Positions 51,924 through 64,000 of a stretch of DNA of 64,000 bases are shown here, in pieces. Position numbers and translations under genes: made by a program. Every line of letters starts with the position of its first letter. The stretch's first letter is position 1. This stretch comes from Tetrahymena thermophila SB210 (lineage: Eukaryota > Ciliophora > Oligohymenophorea > Hymenostomatida > Tetrahymenidae), in the NCBI RefSeq assembly GCF_000189635.1, contig NW_002476544.1, positions 496,001 through 560,000 of the forward strand. Direction: 5' to 3'. The notes under the pieces were generated by a model. It saw only the letters and a list, made by a program, of their open reading frames with translations. It made no database searches and was not told where the DNA came from.

Positions 51924-54900
51924 TCACAATTTGATTTAGAAATTCAACTTTTAAATTTAAGAATATAGATATTTTGACTGTCTTTTTTTTTATGTTGTTG
52001 TTCTTTTTTTATTAGAAAGCGAAGTTTTGCCTTTAAAAAATTATTTTTAATTGTATTTAAAGATAATATTATTAGCGTTGTAAGCTCTATAATAATAGAG
52101 ATAATTATGAAGAGAATCTATGCAAATTTCGTTATCTGGAACTTATATGTAGTCTGATATCAAATTCTTTTATTGCATTAAAATATATTGCTTTCTTACA
52201 AGCAGCATATCTATATCTTGAAGATCGTACTTGCATCTTATTTAGTATTCAGTTGAGTTTATCTAAGGTTCTTAAACTTTTTTTTTGGTTAATGTGTTCT
52301 AAAAATTTTCAATTACATTATTTAGAACCTTGTTATTGAGAATTTCATAGTTTTATATTGTATTTTGAGTAGAAGCATTTAAAGATTATTTTGAGTGTTA
52401 AATTGGAATATCATTATTTTCTTTCATTGTTAAATTATCCACAGTTACAGATTTTTTTCGATTGTTAAATTTTCCTTAAGCAGCTAATGAAAATATTCTA
52501 AAGAATCCTTTTTCAGAAAGATTTTCTTCTTGAGAATTTTAATTTGATTTCTGTTTTTCCAGACTTTTAACAACTCTTTAGAGCTTATTGCTATTACTCA
52601 AGATATCCTCTAAAGATGGGGTATTTTATAATTTAATTTTTTGACTCAGTTCTCTTTAAAATTATTTGTACTCTTGTTTAGATTTTTTTTGTCTCTCTTC
52701 AAAGGTTTGCCTGATTATACTTAATTCAGTTTCTTGAAAATCCTTATTTATTGCTTACTTATTTTGAGAATTATTTATTTTCAAAATTTGATGTAAGGAG
52801 GTTTTTTGGCTAGTGTTTATATCATCATTAGTCGATAGATTCCTATCAAAATGAGCTTTATCTCTTTATGGAGATAGCTCACTATTTTTATTATAGTGAA
52901 ATGAAGATGTTCTACTTTTTACATCTCTGACCATATTTTATTTAATCAGTTATTATTAATCGCCATGATTTATGCTCTTTTGACTTTCTAATTTTTATGA
53001 ATTTTCCTCTTTTTACTCTTCGTTGGAGTTAATTTAGCTCTCTGAGTGAAAGATAGAATAATGCTGCTGTTACTATGATTACTAAACTATAAATGGATGG
53101 CTATCAAACTCGTTGGCTCTCTCTTTTTTGTAAGAGATTACCTTTGAATCTCTATTTATAAAAGAACAATTTTCATTACTCTTAATGTTCTTACTTGAGT
53201 TTCGGCTAAAGTTTTCATGGTTCAAGCTAACCCCACTCTATATTCTTTTTAATTAAGTTTCATCTTTTAGTGAGGGATAAAGATCGTCCAAGTTTTATAT
53301 GGTGTGCCTATTAATTTAGACTGATAAAGATAGAGAAGAAGCAGATTAATCAATATCTTCTTCCTTTTCTGACTTCTTGATAACAGAACTTTAGAGTAAA
53401 TTTAGAGCCTCTATTATCAAAGCTTGATCATTATTAGCTTAGGCTTCCATAGCAGACTCTTAAATAAATTAAATTTTTTTCAGAAGACTGCTAAATCTGT
53501 ACCTTTTTCTAACATAAGGACTTCTTTCATTGACTTACTTATGTGGTTTGTATTTTATTGATAAACTTATGTAAGGACACTTAGATAATTAATGGTCTGT
53601 CATACCACATGAAATGCATTTTAATTTGTAAACGTTTGTATTCACACTTCCATAAACAGTTTGATCTTTTATGAATAAAAATTTTTCCTATTTTAAAAAT
53701 AATTTAGATAAACTAAATTCATTTATTTTTATGTTACATAATCAGTTGGGAACTGATTTAAAATCTCTAAGAAAACTTGTTTTTCTATAAATGATACAAT
53801 AGAAGATCCAGATGATTTAACGCTGTAAGAGCTTGCTTCTCCAAGTAAAAATCCTTCATACCCAAAAACATCTTTTTTCTTTTTAAAAGTGATTAATATT
53901 TACTAAATAAATTTACTAATTATTTACTTGCAACTACTAAAATTTAGTACCTAAGGAATCATCTTTTTCATTAATAATTAAAGTGCTGTATATTTCTAGA
54001 TTTCCATCATTTACAAAATAAAGTGAGTTGTTTAATTCCTTTTCATGCAATATTATTTCTCCTGGCATGAGTTACTTTTATTTGATTTGTAATGATATTT
54101 TTTGTTAGCATTTATTTGAAAGACTTTTAAAAAGATAAATTGAGTTTATACTTTCTTTATTTAAATCTAATAAAACCTCCTCTTACAAATTCTAAGGTAA
54201 TTAATTCATAAACTAATTAGCAAAATTCTGAGAGTTTTAGCTTTAAATATGAAAATATTAATAAAATTTCCTCACTTTTTACTGTAATTTCATGCTTAAT
54301 CCTCCAACCTTCATTTAATAATTTATTCCAGTCATGAGTTTATTAAAACTTTCATTTTTATTGTCTTCAAATTTTACTATTTCACTAATTTGAGAGAAAG
54401 TATATGCAGTAACATTAGTTGAAAGAATAGCAATAATTATTATAAATAGTCTTTCATCTTTATTTAAATTTGTAAAAGAAGTTATTTTTATTTTAGTAAA
54501 AGACTGAAAGAATATTTTTAAATCAAAAAATCATTTAAAAAAAAATTTCATTAAAAATTTTTATATCAAAAAACATCAATTTTAGATATTATTAATTGTA
54601 TTTTAAAAAATCTTCTTAAATAAATTATAAGTTAGCAAATTTGAATATTTATTAATTTAAAGTGAATAATAAAATTATTTAATTAAAGTTTACTAAAAGT
54701 GTAAGGCGAAATATCTCCATACCCAATAGTGCAGATAGTTATTACCATAAAGTAAAGAGAAGAAAAGTATTATTATTAGATTGAAGAGTTGTCTAAATCA
54801 AATTTATTCAACCAGCTATCTTAATTTTGCTATGATTCAAATTATCCAATGTCTAAGAATATGCAGCAAGCAACATGAACTAAAATTAGGACTGTGATTT

Positions 54901-56545
54901 CTAACTTAAGCAGCTTCATCCAATTCTTAATAGAATCATTTAATTACAATTTAGTCTCAAATTCAGTAACTTTTTAGGGAATATCCAAATATTTTATAAA
55001 TGTAATGTAATCTAAGTAACGTAAAATCTTTAAACTGCCATTATAACTTTAGGCAATAGAATAAAATACCAAAATAAATAAATCTTTCCTATTAATTAAA
55101 AAGTAATGAATTATTAATGCACCTATATTTCAAATTCATAAATACAAAAAATTTCTTAGATTTGATTTAAAGATGACTTTTCTATCTCTAATTATAACTC
55201 CATGCAAATAAATCTCCTAAATAAACATTTTCAAAAAATAAATAATTAAAAGAAGAAAAAAAGAAAGAAATATGCAATTTAATATTTTATTACAGAGTTT
55301 AGATTAAGGAAAGTTTCTATGCCTAAAATCCACTATACGCATTTGTAGTGAAAAACGTTAATGAAGCTTTCTTCTGCAAAAGTAACTATGTGAGTAATAG
55401 GAATCATGAGTATTAAATAGAAAGTAAATATTATAATGAAAATATCCCACATTAATCTTATTACTGAGTCCTTTTAATTTCAGATAAATGATTTGGTTAC
55501 TAAAAAAAAAAATTTATAAGATATTACAATAGAAAATAAGTATTTTCCTTGAATCAACTCATGGATAAATCGAATGTGAAAAGGATCTAATTAATTAAAA
55601 AAATATTTTGCTTCTCGCTAATTAATTTGCTAATAATCTAATAAAAGAATGACAAATAAGTAAAAACTAAATTTAAAAATTACTTCTGAATTGATAATAC
55701 AATTTTTTGAGGAATGATATTTTCTAAATTAATAACAAAAAAGGAATTAAAAGAAAACGTAGATATTGATTGATTGCATGTTAATTAATTAATTTTACTT
55801 TCTAGTTATGGACATATCCTTCAAATAAGTAATAGTCATAATCTGATGTAATATCATTTATAATTTAAAATTAAGGCTTAGAAATATTTCTAAAAAGCAC
55901 CTTCTTTGAGGATAGCTTCAGTTTATTTATGAATCTCTTTACGTATTTTATTGTTTATATGATTCCATCAGCTTTATATCTATTTTGATTTAAAAGCTTT
56001 GGTGAAATAGAATTGCGATACATTGGTACTTTAAGTCCTACTTCATATGCTTCATTTTACTTTTAAATCAAATAAGAGCTTTGATATTTTAATAATTCCT
56101 CTTTTTACGAGGAACTGCTCTACTTTTTGGTTATCACTTATTCGCTAGCTTAGATATTAATTGGAGATGGGCTTTGCTAAATTGGAGAATAAGAACTCGA
56201 GTCGTCCTTGTTTAATTTAAATATTTCTTAATGCTAATCTATACTTTGAATGTTTATGTTTAAAGGGTTGGAGTTAACAATGTAAGATTTCACTTTCTAA
56301 ATTTAAATCGATTCATTATTCATATTACTACTATCTTTTATCTGATCATCTATTTAGCCACTACAGTCTAAAAAAGGTAGTTTCTTCTTTTAGTTTGAAG
56401 AAAAACTGCAATCTTGCAAAGTAAAATGACAGCTTTCATCGTTCTACTAAAAATTTTGAATATTTTAACTAAAATTTAGAACTGTAGTTTTAATTTTATC
56501 CTATCCTAGGCGCAGCGTATTACTTTCGTAAGTAGCCTCGTCCAT
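51924..56545 (-). CDS. K+ channel H: 6TM, cNBD-like fold, CCHC zinc knuckle
   Basis: Shortest complete member. ATG 56545 (MDEATYESNTLRLGQDKIK) recalls the E/F/G start (E.SIYES). The filter region SLYFMVITICTIGYGDISPY has GYGD at 54713-54724. The cassette FGYEGFLLGEASSYSVKS lacks Glu and Arg at the phosphate positions. The post-cNBD exon starts EKFLFIKDQTVYGSVNTN and contains the knuckle CISCGMTDHQLSKC (53577-53618). The tail is Ser/Asn-rich. The C-terminal module VPDNEICIDSLHNYLYYY has Cys for Asp at one position, then a basic end. TGA is at 51926-51924. An intron of roughly 250 bp between the filter and S6 (about 54460-54700) is longer than in the other copies. Confidence 0.86.
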
Positions 56546-57670
56546 AAATTCAATTAATTATCTTTTTAAATTGATTGATTAATAACAAATAATAATACAA
56601 ATTAAACTTGTTTTAAAATTCCTAAAATATTTAATTGACTCTAATGAATTCTATGAACAACGTTCTTTACTTTTGATGAAAACCAATTATTAGTTGATGG
56701 AAAAATTAATTTAAATTTGTAACAAGATGATAGATAATCACTAATCAAAAATATTCATTAAATACGGACTTAAATATTACTTAATTAATAATAAAAGAAA
56801 ATAAGGAAAATACTAATTTAACATATCTCATTCAAGCAATAAAAAAATGAATTAAGCACTCCATTAATATAACCAACTAAATAATAATTTTCTGCATTTT
56901 TTTCTAATTTTATTTCTAAATAATTAAATAATTGAATTTTAAATAAATTTGTTATATTTTTTATAATTAATTATATACTACCAATCCTCATTAACTAAAA
57001 AGAAACAATAAATTATAAGTATTACTAAAGTTTTGTTAATAGTTATCTTATTCAAAAATTATCTTATATTAAGTACATATTATTAACGAGATCCTGCAGT
57101 ATTAAAATTGATAATTGTTATTTATGTAAGACTATCAAGTAAAATGTAGCGAATATTTATTTGAATAAATAGATTTTGTCATAAAAGTATTTATGAAAGC
57201 CATTTAATTTAAAGAACTGCTAATATTTCTAATAAATTGTAAAACTTTTTTTTTAAATAATCATATTTAATTTTTATATAAAATCATTATTAACCAAGCA
57301 AAATTAATTATTCGAGTTAATTTATAAGTTGATTGTTAATGCAAACATAATATTTTAATTTTGTATAAGAAAAATATTTTTAATTCTAATTTTAATATTA
57401 ACACTAATATTCACTAAGATTGAATATTAATTAATGTGATTAAAATAGTATTCCTTTAAATATTTGATTTAAGATAATTTAATAGAAATAATTTGAAAAG
57501 TTATTTTAAAGAGTATTTATTAAAATAATTTTTTTATACAAATTTGTATATTAATTATGTTTAAAAACAGAAATTAAATATTATTTACATAAGCCAAATT
57601 ATTTATTTAAAATTAAAATTTGTTAAATATTGATTTAGAAATAGTTAATTAATTCAATAAGATCAAGTTT
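56546..57670. other. Intergenic H/I, nothing recognised
   Basis: 1.1 kb of A+T-rich DNA holding the presumed upstream region of H. No repeat, RNA gene or reading frame of interest was recognised. Confidence 0.6.
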
Positions 57671-60600
57671 TCATAATTAAAATAATTAATTCAACTAGGG
57701 TTTTTTTTTCGAGTTAAAAGATGTAGGTTTGTAACGATGTGTTTTCCTTTAATTTTTTCTTGAACCATTCGATTTCTTCTTATGTGGAGATGATAATACA
57801 TCTTTATTTTTATCATCTCTTGTTTTCATTCTTTATAAGACTTATTTGAAATTACCATTAAAATAGTAGTATTTATAATTGTGTAAAACATCTATATCTA
57901 TTTCATTGTCAGGAACTTAAATGTAATCAGTTATCTAATTTTTCTACTGCATTAAAAGATACTCTTTTCTAACTACCAGCATGTCTAAATTTTGTAGATT
58001 TAGCATGAATCTAATCTAAAATTCATTTGAATCTAATTAGTTATCTTCTATTTCTTTAGGTTAGCTGAGTTAATATTTAATCTTATTCTCGCTATTTTAT
58101 AAATTAATTTATTTTATATAATATGTTTAATTATTGATTAAAAATAAAAAATTTTAAATGAACTAAATTCTGATCTACTTTTGGTATATAAAAAATAAAA
58201 ATTTTTTAATTTTAAATTAAAAAATATATTTTAACTTTAATTTGATAATTTCTATTCATTTTCAATCTAAAATTAATATTATTTATCAAAAAAGATCATC
58301 TAATTTTATTTTAATAAATACTTACTTAAGAATATGAGCTCTTTTGTTAATAAGATTTGCACTTTATATAAGTGAATTTATATTAGAAAATGTTTGATTT
58401 TTGCCTTTGTCGCTTACTTTTGCCTTTTAAGCCTTTGGTTAGGGTTTTAAAAATTTAGAAATTGATATATTCTCTTATTAGATTTCTGAATTTGATCTTT
58501 TTCTAAAGGTTTGACTGTCTTCTTATTTTAGATCTATGATGTTTAATGATTTTTATTTAATAGTTATAATTTTATTATTTTCGGTTTCTTGATTTACATT
58601 TAAATTTTCCTCAATTTATGGTTCCAAATTATTGCTGAGCTGTTAGCTGAATAAAGATTTTGAAAATTTTTGGTTTACCTTTTTACTTAATTTTTACTTT
58701 GCATTTTCTATTTTTGTAGCATTCTATTACCCAGAATTAATTTATTTGGAGCTGATGTTATCATCTATATTAACACTTAAATTATTATTTTAGAATAATT
58801 AAAAATCATGATGGTTGTTATTGAATGCTGCTTTATCGGATTCTTATTATTTCCCTTTATCACTTAAATTATCTTCTCTACTTTTTGCTTTATTCATATC
58901 AGATAAATCTGAAAGTGCTAGAGATTTTATAGATTAAGTGAATGAAGCTGATGATGCTTATTTTTAAATTTGATTAGAATCCATATCTTGATCATTTTTA
59001 TTAATATTATTATTGTTTTCATTTGAGTTAATGTTTAAAACAATAAATTGCTAATTCTTTGTATTTAATTCATTCAAGCTTTTAGGCTTTAGATTAGCGT
59101 TATCCTCCAAAACAAAATCAACTTATAATATATCTTTACTTTTTCTAGATGCCTCTTATCCATTATTCCTTTTGATAATTTAATTTAACTTATCACCTGA
59201 TTACAAATCATCACTAATATAGCTTTAATCATTAGAACTATTATCGTTTATAGTATCTTGTTATGCAGTAAGTGTATCATCCCTCATATAGGCTAGGGTT
59301 ATTGCTATATCTTAATAATATTTGTTGTTCTTAAGTATATTAGTATTTCTTGTTTTAATCCTATGGCAAAAACTCCTCATATTGACAGACTTATCATTTT
59401 TATATTTAATTGTTGGATTTATAAATTGGCAGTGGTTAGGATAGTGGTCTTATTCTTAGCAAGAAATGCATTTAAGTCTATACACAACTTTTTAAAAAGA
59501 ATCATATATTTATTTATCTCTTATGTAACAAAATTTTTCCTATTATAAAAATATTATATTAATAAAATATTTAATCATTTATTTAATGTTTTTAAAAATA
59601 TTTACATAATCTGTAGGAAAATGTTTGATAATTTATAAAAATTATTCTTTTTCTAGATACGATATAACTGATTACTACACTGATTTTATACTGTAAGGAC
59701 AATTCTCACCATATAGAAACCCTTCATATCCAAAAGAGTCTTATTTCTATTAGTTAGTTGTAAATATTTGTTTTAAATTTTTGAAAAACGAGCTCAATGA
59801 TAAATAAAAAATGAATAAATAATAAAAGAAATAATAAAATAAATAGATAGATAGATGTTTAATAAATACTTTTAACATAGTTATTCCTTTTTCAAACATT
59901 GTTTCATCTTACTTTTAGGATACTGAACAAAGTATCTAAAGAGTTCCTTAAGAAATAAAATATAGAGAGTCATTGTATTCCTTTTCTTAAATTGCTATTT
60001 GATCAGGCAGCAATTATTTTTGTTTAATGCTGAGAGAAATCATTTTGAGGCATTAAGGAGAGAATCCTTTGAATATTTGAATTGAGCTAATAAATTATTT
60101 ATTCATTTCAAGAAGTACTTCTTCCTTCAAGTGATTTGGAAGCCTGTCTAAGAGTGATTCCTGAATGTGTGATCTCTACAAATCTGAATCATGCAAGTAT
60201 TCAAAATATTTCCTTACTTTTTATTGTAAATTCATACCAAGGCTATTTAACTTCATTTAAAAATTAATTCCAACCATGACCTTATTGAAACTCTCCTTTT
60301 TGCTATCTTCAAATTTAACTATCTCACTGATTTAAGAAAATGAATAAGCAGTGATATTTGTAGATATTAAGGCAACAAGAATGATAAACTCTCTTTCAAC
60401 TTTTGAAATGATAGAAATGATATTAAGATTTTTATATTAGCTAATATGTATTACTAATTGTGCATGGAGCTATGTCTCCATAGCCAACTGTACAAATTGA
60501 AATAATTATAAAGTAGAAGGAAGTTAAGTAGAGTTCTATGACTGTGTAATTTGAATAATTATATTTATCGATCCAATTATCTTTATTATTGTCTCTTTCA

Positions 60601-62482
60601 AATTAACCTATTAACAAAAAAATACAGCAAGCAACGTGCGCTAGAATTAAAACACTAAGCTCTAGCTTGAGTAATTTCAACCAATTTTTAAAAGAATCAC
60701 TGATTTGAAATTTAATTTCCAATTCTGAGAGCTTAGATGGAATCTCTCTGTATTTTATAAAGAGTAAAAAGTCTAAATAGCTAATCTTATGCTTTAGGTC
60801 TTTATAATAAATAGAATATAAAAAAAGGACATATAGCAGAAGATCAATCCTTTTAAAAATTAAAAAAAAAATTTAATCTATTTTTCTATAATGAAAAAAC
60901 TTTCTTACATAATCTTCCAATTATTTTTTTTGAAAATTGTATATCTATCTTTAATAGTAACACCGTTCGAGTAAATTTCCTTTATAAAAAGTACATTTTT
61001 AAGCAATGGTTAAAACAATAAATTTTAATTACTGAATTTAAATTTATAAAGATTTCTAGCACTAACATCCATTTTATAAAGGTTTAATGGAAAGAAGTAA
61101 ATACGCCATAATTATCTCCAAAAACATGAGACAGAGGGATCACAATTATTAAATATAACACAAAAAAAATCATTAAAATATCCCAAAAGAATCTCCAAAA
61201 CGAGTCCTAGTTGAATTTTTAAGTAAATAAATAAAATAAGTAATTAAGATAATTAAAGTGCAAATTTTAATTGAAATATGTTTTACTTAAGTAAACAGAT
61301 ATTTCCCTTTCATAAATTCATTATAAAATTCTGTTAATTTTGGATCTATATTTAATTAATTAAATAATCATTAATAGTATGTATTTTTTATTCAGATAAT
61401 CAATAACTTTTTTGAAATTTTAGATTAAAAGGCTCTTTAAAATAGGATGAGAAAATTACTTTAATAGAATTTATTGTATTTATTTTATTTTTTTCTTTTA
61501 AAAATGGCTAAAAAGCTTAATATGAGTTTAGAATAAAAAGTATGAAAAAATATCAAATTTATTAATTTGATGAATTACTTCTCAATTTGATTGAAATCCT
61601 CTCTAGAAAAGTGTATCCCTTGAATATTAAAAAAATAAGTATGATTAAATTAATGGTTCATTAAAGTTTGAAGCTATTAATAGTAATAATTTATCTTAAA
61701 TGAAACAAAATAAATATTACAAAAATTTGCTGGATATCTTTCTTTTCTACATAAAATTTGTAATTAGCAGCCACATCATTTATTATACCAAATTGCCTGT
61801 AAGATAGGTTCTTGAATAGCACTTTTGAACTAACTTGTTTAAGCTTAGCTATAAATCTCTTTGCTAATTGAAGGCTATTTATTAAGTTGTGAGTTGTTTT
61901 TTGTTTCTTTTATTAAGTTTTGTAAAATGTTCCCACATTTGATTGAGCTTCTTAGCTAATATCTATCACCTTTTACTATTTCTCCAACTATTGACTCTAA
62001 CTTTATTACTGAAACGTTTCATCTTCCTCTAATTTTGAATTGGAATTGGAATTTATCTAACAAATTACACTCTTTCCATTAGTCACGTTTTACATATGCG
62101 AATGATCTTAACTTTACTAATGTGTACTCTAGATCTTAGACTCTTCTTTATTTGATTTTGCAATAATATTTTAACTAGCTTAAATGTAACTATCTTTATC
62201 ATTTATTGGGGTTAGCATTTACATATCTTAATTATTAGCGTCCTTATTTACTATGCTTTGGTTTGCTATATTAGATAAACATTAGCTTTCTACATCTAAT
62301 ATTTTTTCACTATGCTAACGCAAATATAAATATCTAAAGCTTGAATCTTTTGGAGTTACATAAATGCTATCTTCATCTAACTAATTATTTGGTAGTTAGT
62401 AGCTTGTGTTATTTAAAGTTATTTTCATCATTTATTAGCCATTACGAAGCGTTTAAGATTCTATTTCAAGTTATTCCTCCAT
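57671..62482 (-). CDS. K+ channel I: 6TM, cNBD-like fold, CCHC zinc knuckle
   Basis: Most diverged of the E-J group. ATG 62482 (MEEQLEIESQTLRNGQQMMK) and TGA 57673-57671. The filter region FYFIIISICTVGYGDIAPCT has GYGD at 60474-60485, with Val before GYGD. The cassette FGYEGFLYGENCPYSIKS has no canonical Glu or Arg. The knuckle CISCQEQDHYPNHC (59429-59470) keeps the three Cys and His ligands with quite different filler residues, good evidence that metal binding is what is conserved. The C-terminal module VPDNEIDIDVLHNYKYYY is followed by a long Lys/Ser/Asn-rich basic tail. A GATA-type repeat lies in an intron near 59843-59856. Confidence 0.86.
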
Positions 62483-63699
62483 ATATATTGATTGCTATTA
62501 ATTAAATTGAATATTAGTAAATTCCTTATTTAATTAATTTTTTAGTTTTTTTACTTCAAAATAAACCATAAAATTAATATAGCATTTTAAAATTTACTTA
62601 TTTTTTGATAACAAATTTGTTCAAAACAAAATCTACTCACTCAATAATCATTGAATAGTTTTTCTTTACTAAATGTAAATTAATTAAAGTATTAAAGTAA
62701 TTAAAACTGATAGCATTAACAGCATACTTACCTATTTAAATCTAAACTGATTAAATATGTTTAAAGATTTACCTGTTTTATATGTTAATGTGATAGAAAA
62801 ATTTAAATGTATTCAAATTCAGTATATTATGTAAATTATTCAACTGATTTTTTAACTTTTATAAAGAAAGATATAGTATAATTAACTCTTTAAAAAACAT
62901 ATTTTCTAATTAATTTATATAAAGCAGACAGATTAAAAATGTGAATTACTTACTTTACTTCTTAGCAATAAAATTATAGAAAGATATATATAAAACAAAT
63001 TTAAATAAAAATAAATTAATTTTTATTCTACTTCTTCTATATTTTCATTTAGTTTATTAATTGAAATTATATTAAAGGCTCTCTAACTCTTTTTTCTTAT
63101 CTTATTTAATAATTCAATAAATTTAAATTCCTTTTTTCAAAAAATTTAAATAAATTTTCATTAAGAATAGTAATAAAATTGCTGTTAATAATTAAAAAAT
63201 TTTCATTATTACTGAATAAAATTTTCAACATAACTTAAACCAGCAATAAACAAATTTCCAAAAATGAATAGTTTGATAATAACCAAAAAATTAGATTTTT
63301 TTTCAAATAAAATGAAATTTCACGAGAATTCAAATTATTTAAAAGAAATTCCAAGCAAGTATCTCATTTTATCAAAATATTAATTAAAAAACCAGAAATA
63401 TTTAATTTATTAAATCAACTGATAGTAAGTTTTAACTTTTTTATGAATAATACTTTATTCTAATTTACATGACTTTAAAAAATGATTTTTTGAATGAAAT
63501 TCGTTTCGAATAAATTCAAGATTTATTTACATACCATAAGTTTTTAAATATTATCCATATATTTTCAAAAAGCATGGAATATTAAAGTTATGTTAAAAAT
63601 TTAAGCTAAAATAACTCATGGCGTAATTTACTTTAATCTTGTTGAAGTTCTATGGTAAGCAATTTTAGATTAGTATTTAAAATAAAACAAACAGATATT
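62483..63699. other. Intergenic I/J, nothing recognised
   Basis: 1.2 kb of A+T-rich sequence with the presumed upstream region of channel I. No gene, RNA or motif was recognised. Confidence 0.6.
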
Positions 63700-64000
63700 T
63701 CATTTTTTTGGAAACAGTTTTTATTTTTGATTTGAATTGAATTAAATATTTGGAACTATAGTGGTCTTTTTAAGTTTTGTCTTCCTTTTTTGAGATTATT
63801 GAGTTTTAGGATTTTACCTTTATTTTTTCAATTACCAAAATCTAAATGAAGCTAAAACAGGTTTGAGATTATTGTTTTAGTAATAATGAGTGTAATTTTT
63901 AAAAATATCAATATTTAATTCATTATCTGGTACTTCTATATAGTCACTAATTAAATTTTTTTACTATTATAACAGATATTGTTTTCTAACAACTAGTAAA
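63700..64000 (-). CDS. K+ channel J, C-terminal end only
   Basis: The right edge cuts this gene. What is present is the conserved C-terminal module of the channel family: LLVVRKQYLL, then VPDNELNIDIFKNYTHYY, then a basic Lys/Gln-rich end closed by TGA 63702-63700. The pore, cNBD-like domain and knuckle should lie to the right of the window. The identification rests on the module alone, but the match to G and I in both sequence and position before the stop is clear. Confidence 0.8.

Noticed and set aside
4576..62482. Channel genes as pseudogenes because of many in-frame TAA/TAG
   Set aside because: Those codons mean Gln in this organism. Conserved motifs run in frame through all domains and no TGA was found inside the exons read.

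Overview
The window reads as macronuclear-type DNA of an oligohymenophorean ciliate, most likely Tetrahymena or a close relative. It is extremely A+T-rich. Its genes stay open only if TAA and TAG are read as glutamine, and every clear gene end is a TGA. Introns run from about 35 nt to several hundred nt with GT..AG ends, which argues against Paramecium, whose introns are about 25 nt.

Layout. At 1-1283 (+) lies the 3' part of an M17 leucine aminopeptidase gene with three introns. It converges on a PX-BAR sorting nexin gene (2021-3960, -) across a gap that holds a 130-bp tandem repeat. From 4576 to 21404 (-) three large paralogous genes (called A, B, C here) encode six-transmembrane K+ channels with a C-terminal cyclic-nucleotide-binding-type domain. 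An unrelated block follows: a + strand gene (22609-23928) with the full motif series of covalent nucleotidyltransferases (RNA/DNA-ligase-like), a multi-pass membrane orphan (24641-26104, -), and an HTATIP2/TIP30-like Rossmann-fold gene (26612-27661, -). From 28275 to the right edge the channel family resumes with D, E, F, G, H, I and the C-terminal end of J, all on the - strand. Nine complete channel genes plus one partial fill about three quarters of the window.

The channels share one architecture: a low-complexity N-terminus rich in Q, N and S, S1-S6 with a TxGYGD selectivity filter, a C-linker, a cyclic-nucleotide-binding fold, then a CX2CX4HX4C zinc knuckle, a long low-complexity tail, and a conserved C-terminal module. 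Four points make the family unusual. Every complete copy carries the CCHC knuckle, in an exon bounded by a shared intron position. The phosphate-binding cassette lacks the canonical Glu and Arg in all copies I read. The S4-equivalent segment is rich in acidic residues and lacks the regular Arg ladder. The C-terminal module has no family I can name. By sequence the copies fall into A/B/C, D, and E-J. E and G are near-identical over about 5.3 kb including flanks, with the more diverged F between them, so duplication in the array is recent and ongoing.

Limits: exon-intron structures were worked out by eye from splice signals and reading frame. Outer CDS limits are firmer than internal junctions. 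No RNA genes, complete transposons or CRISPR arrays were recognised.
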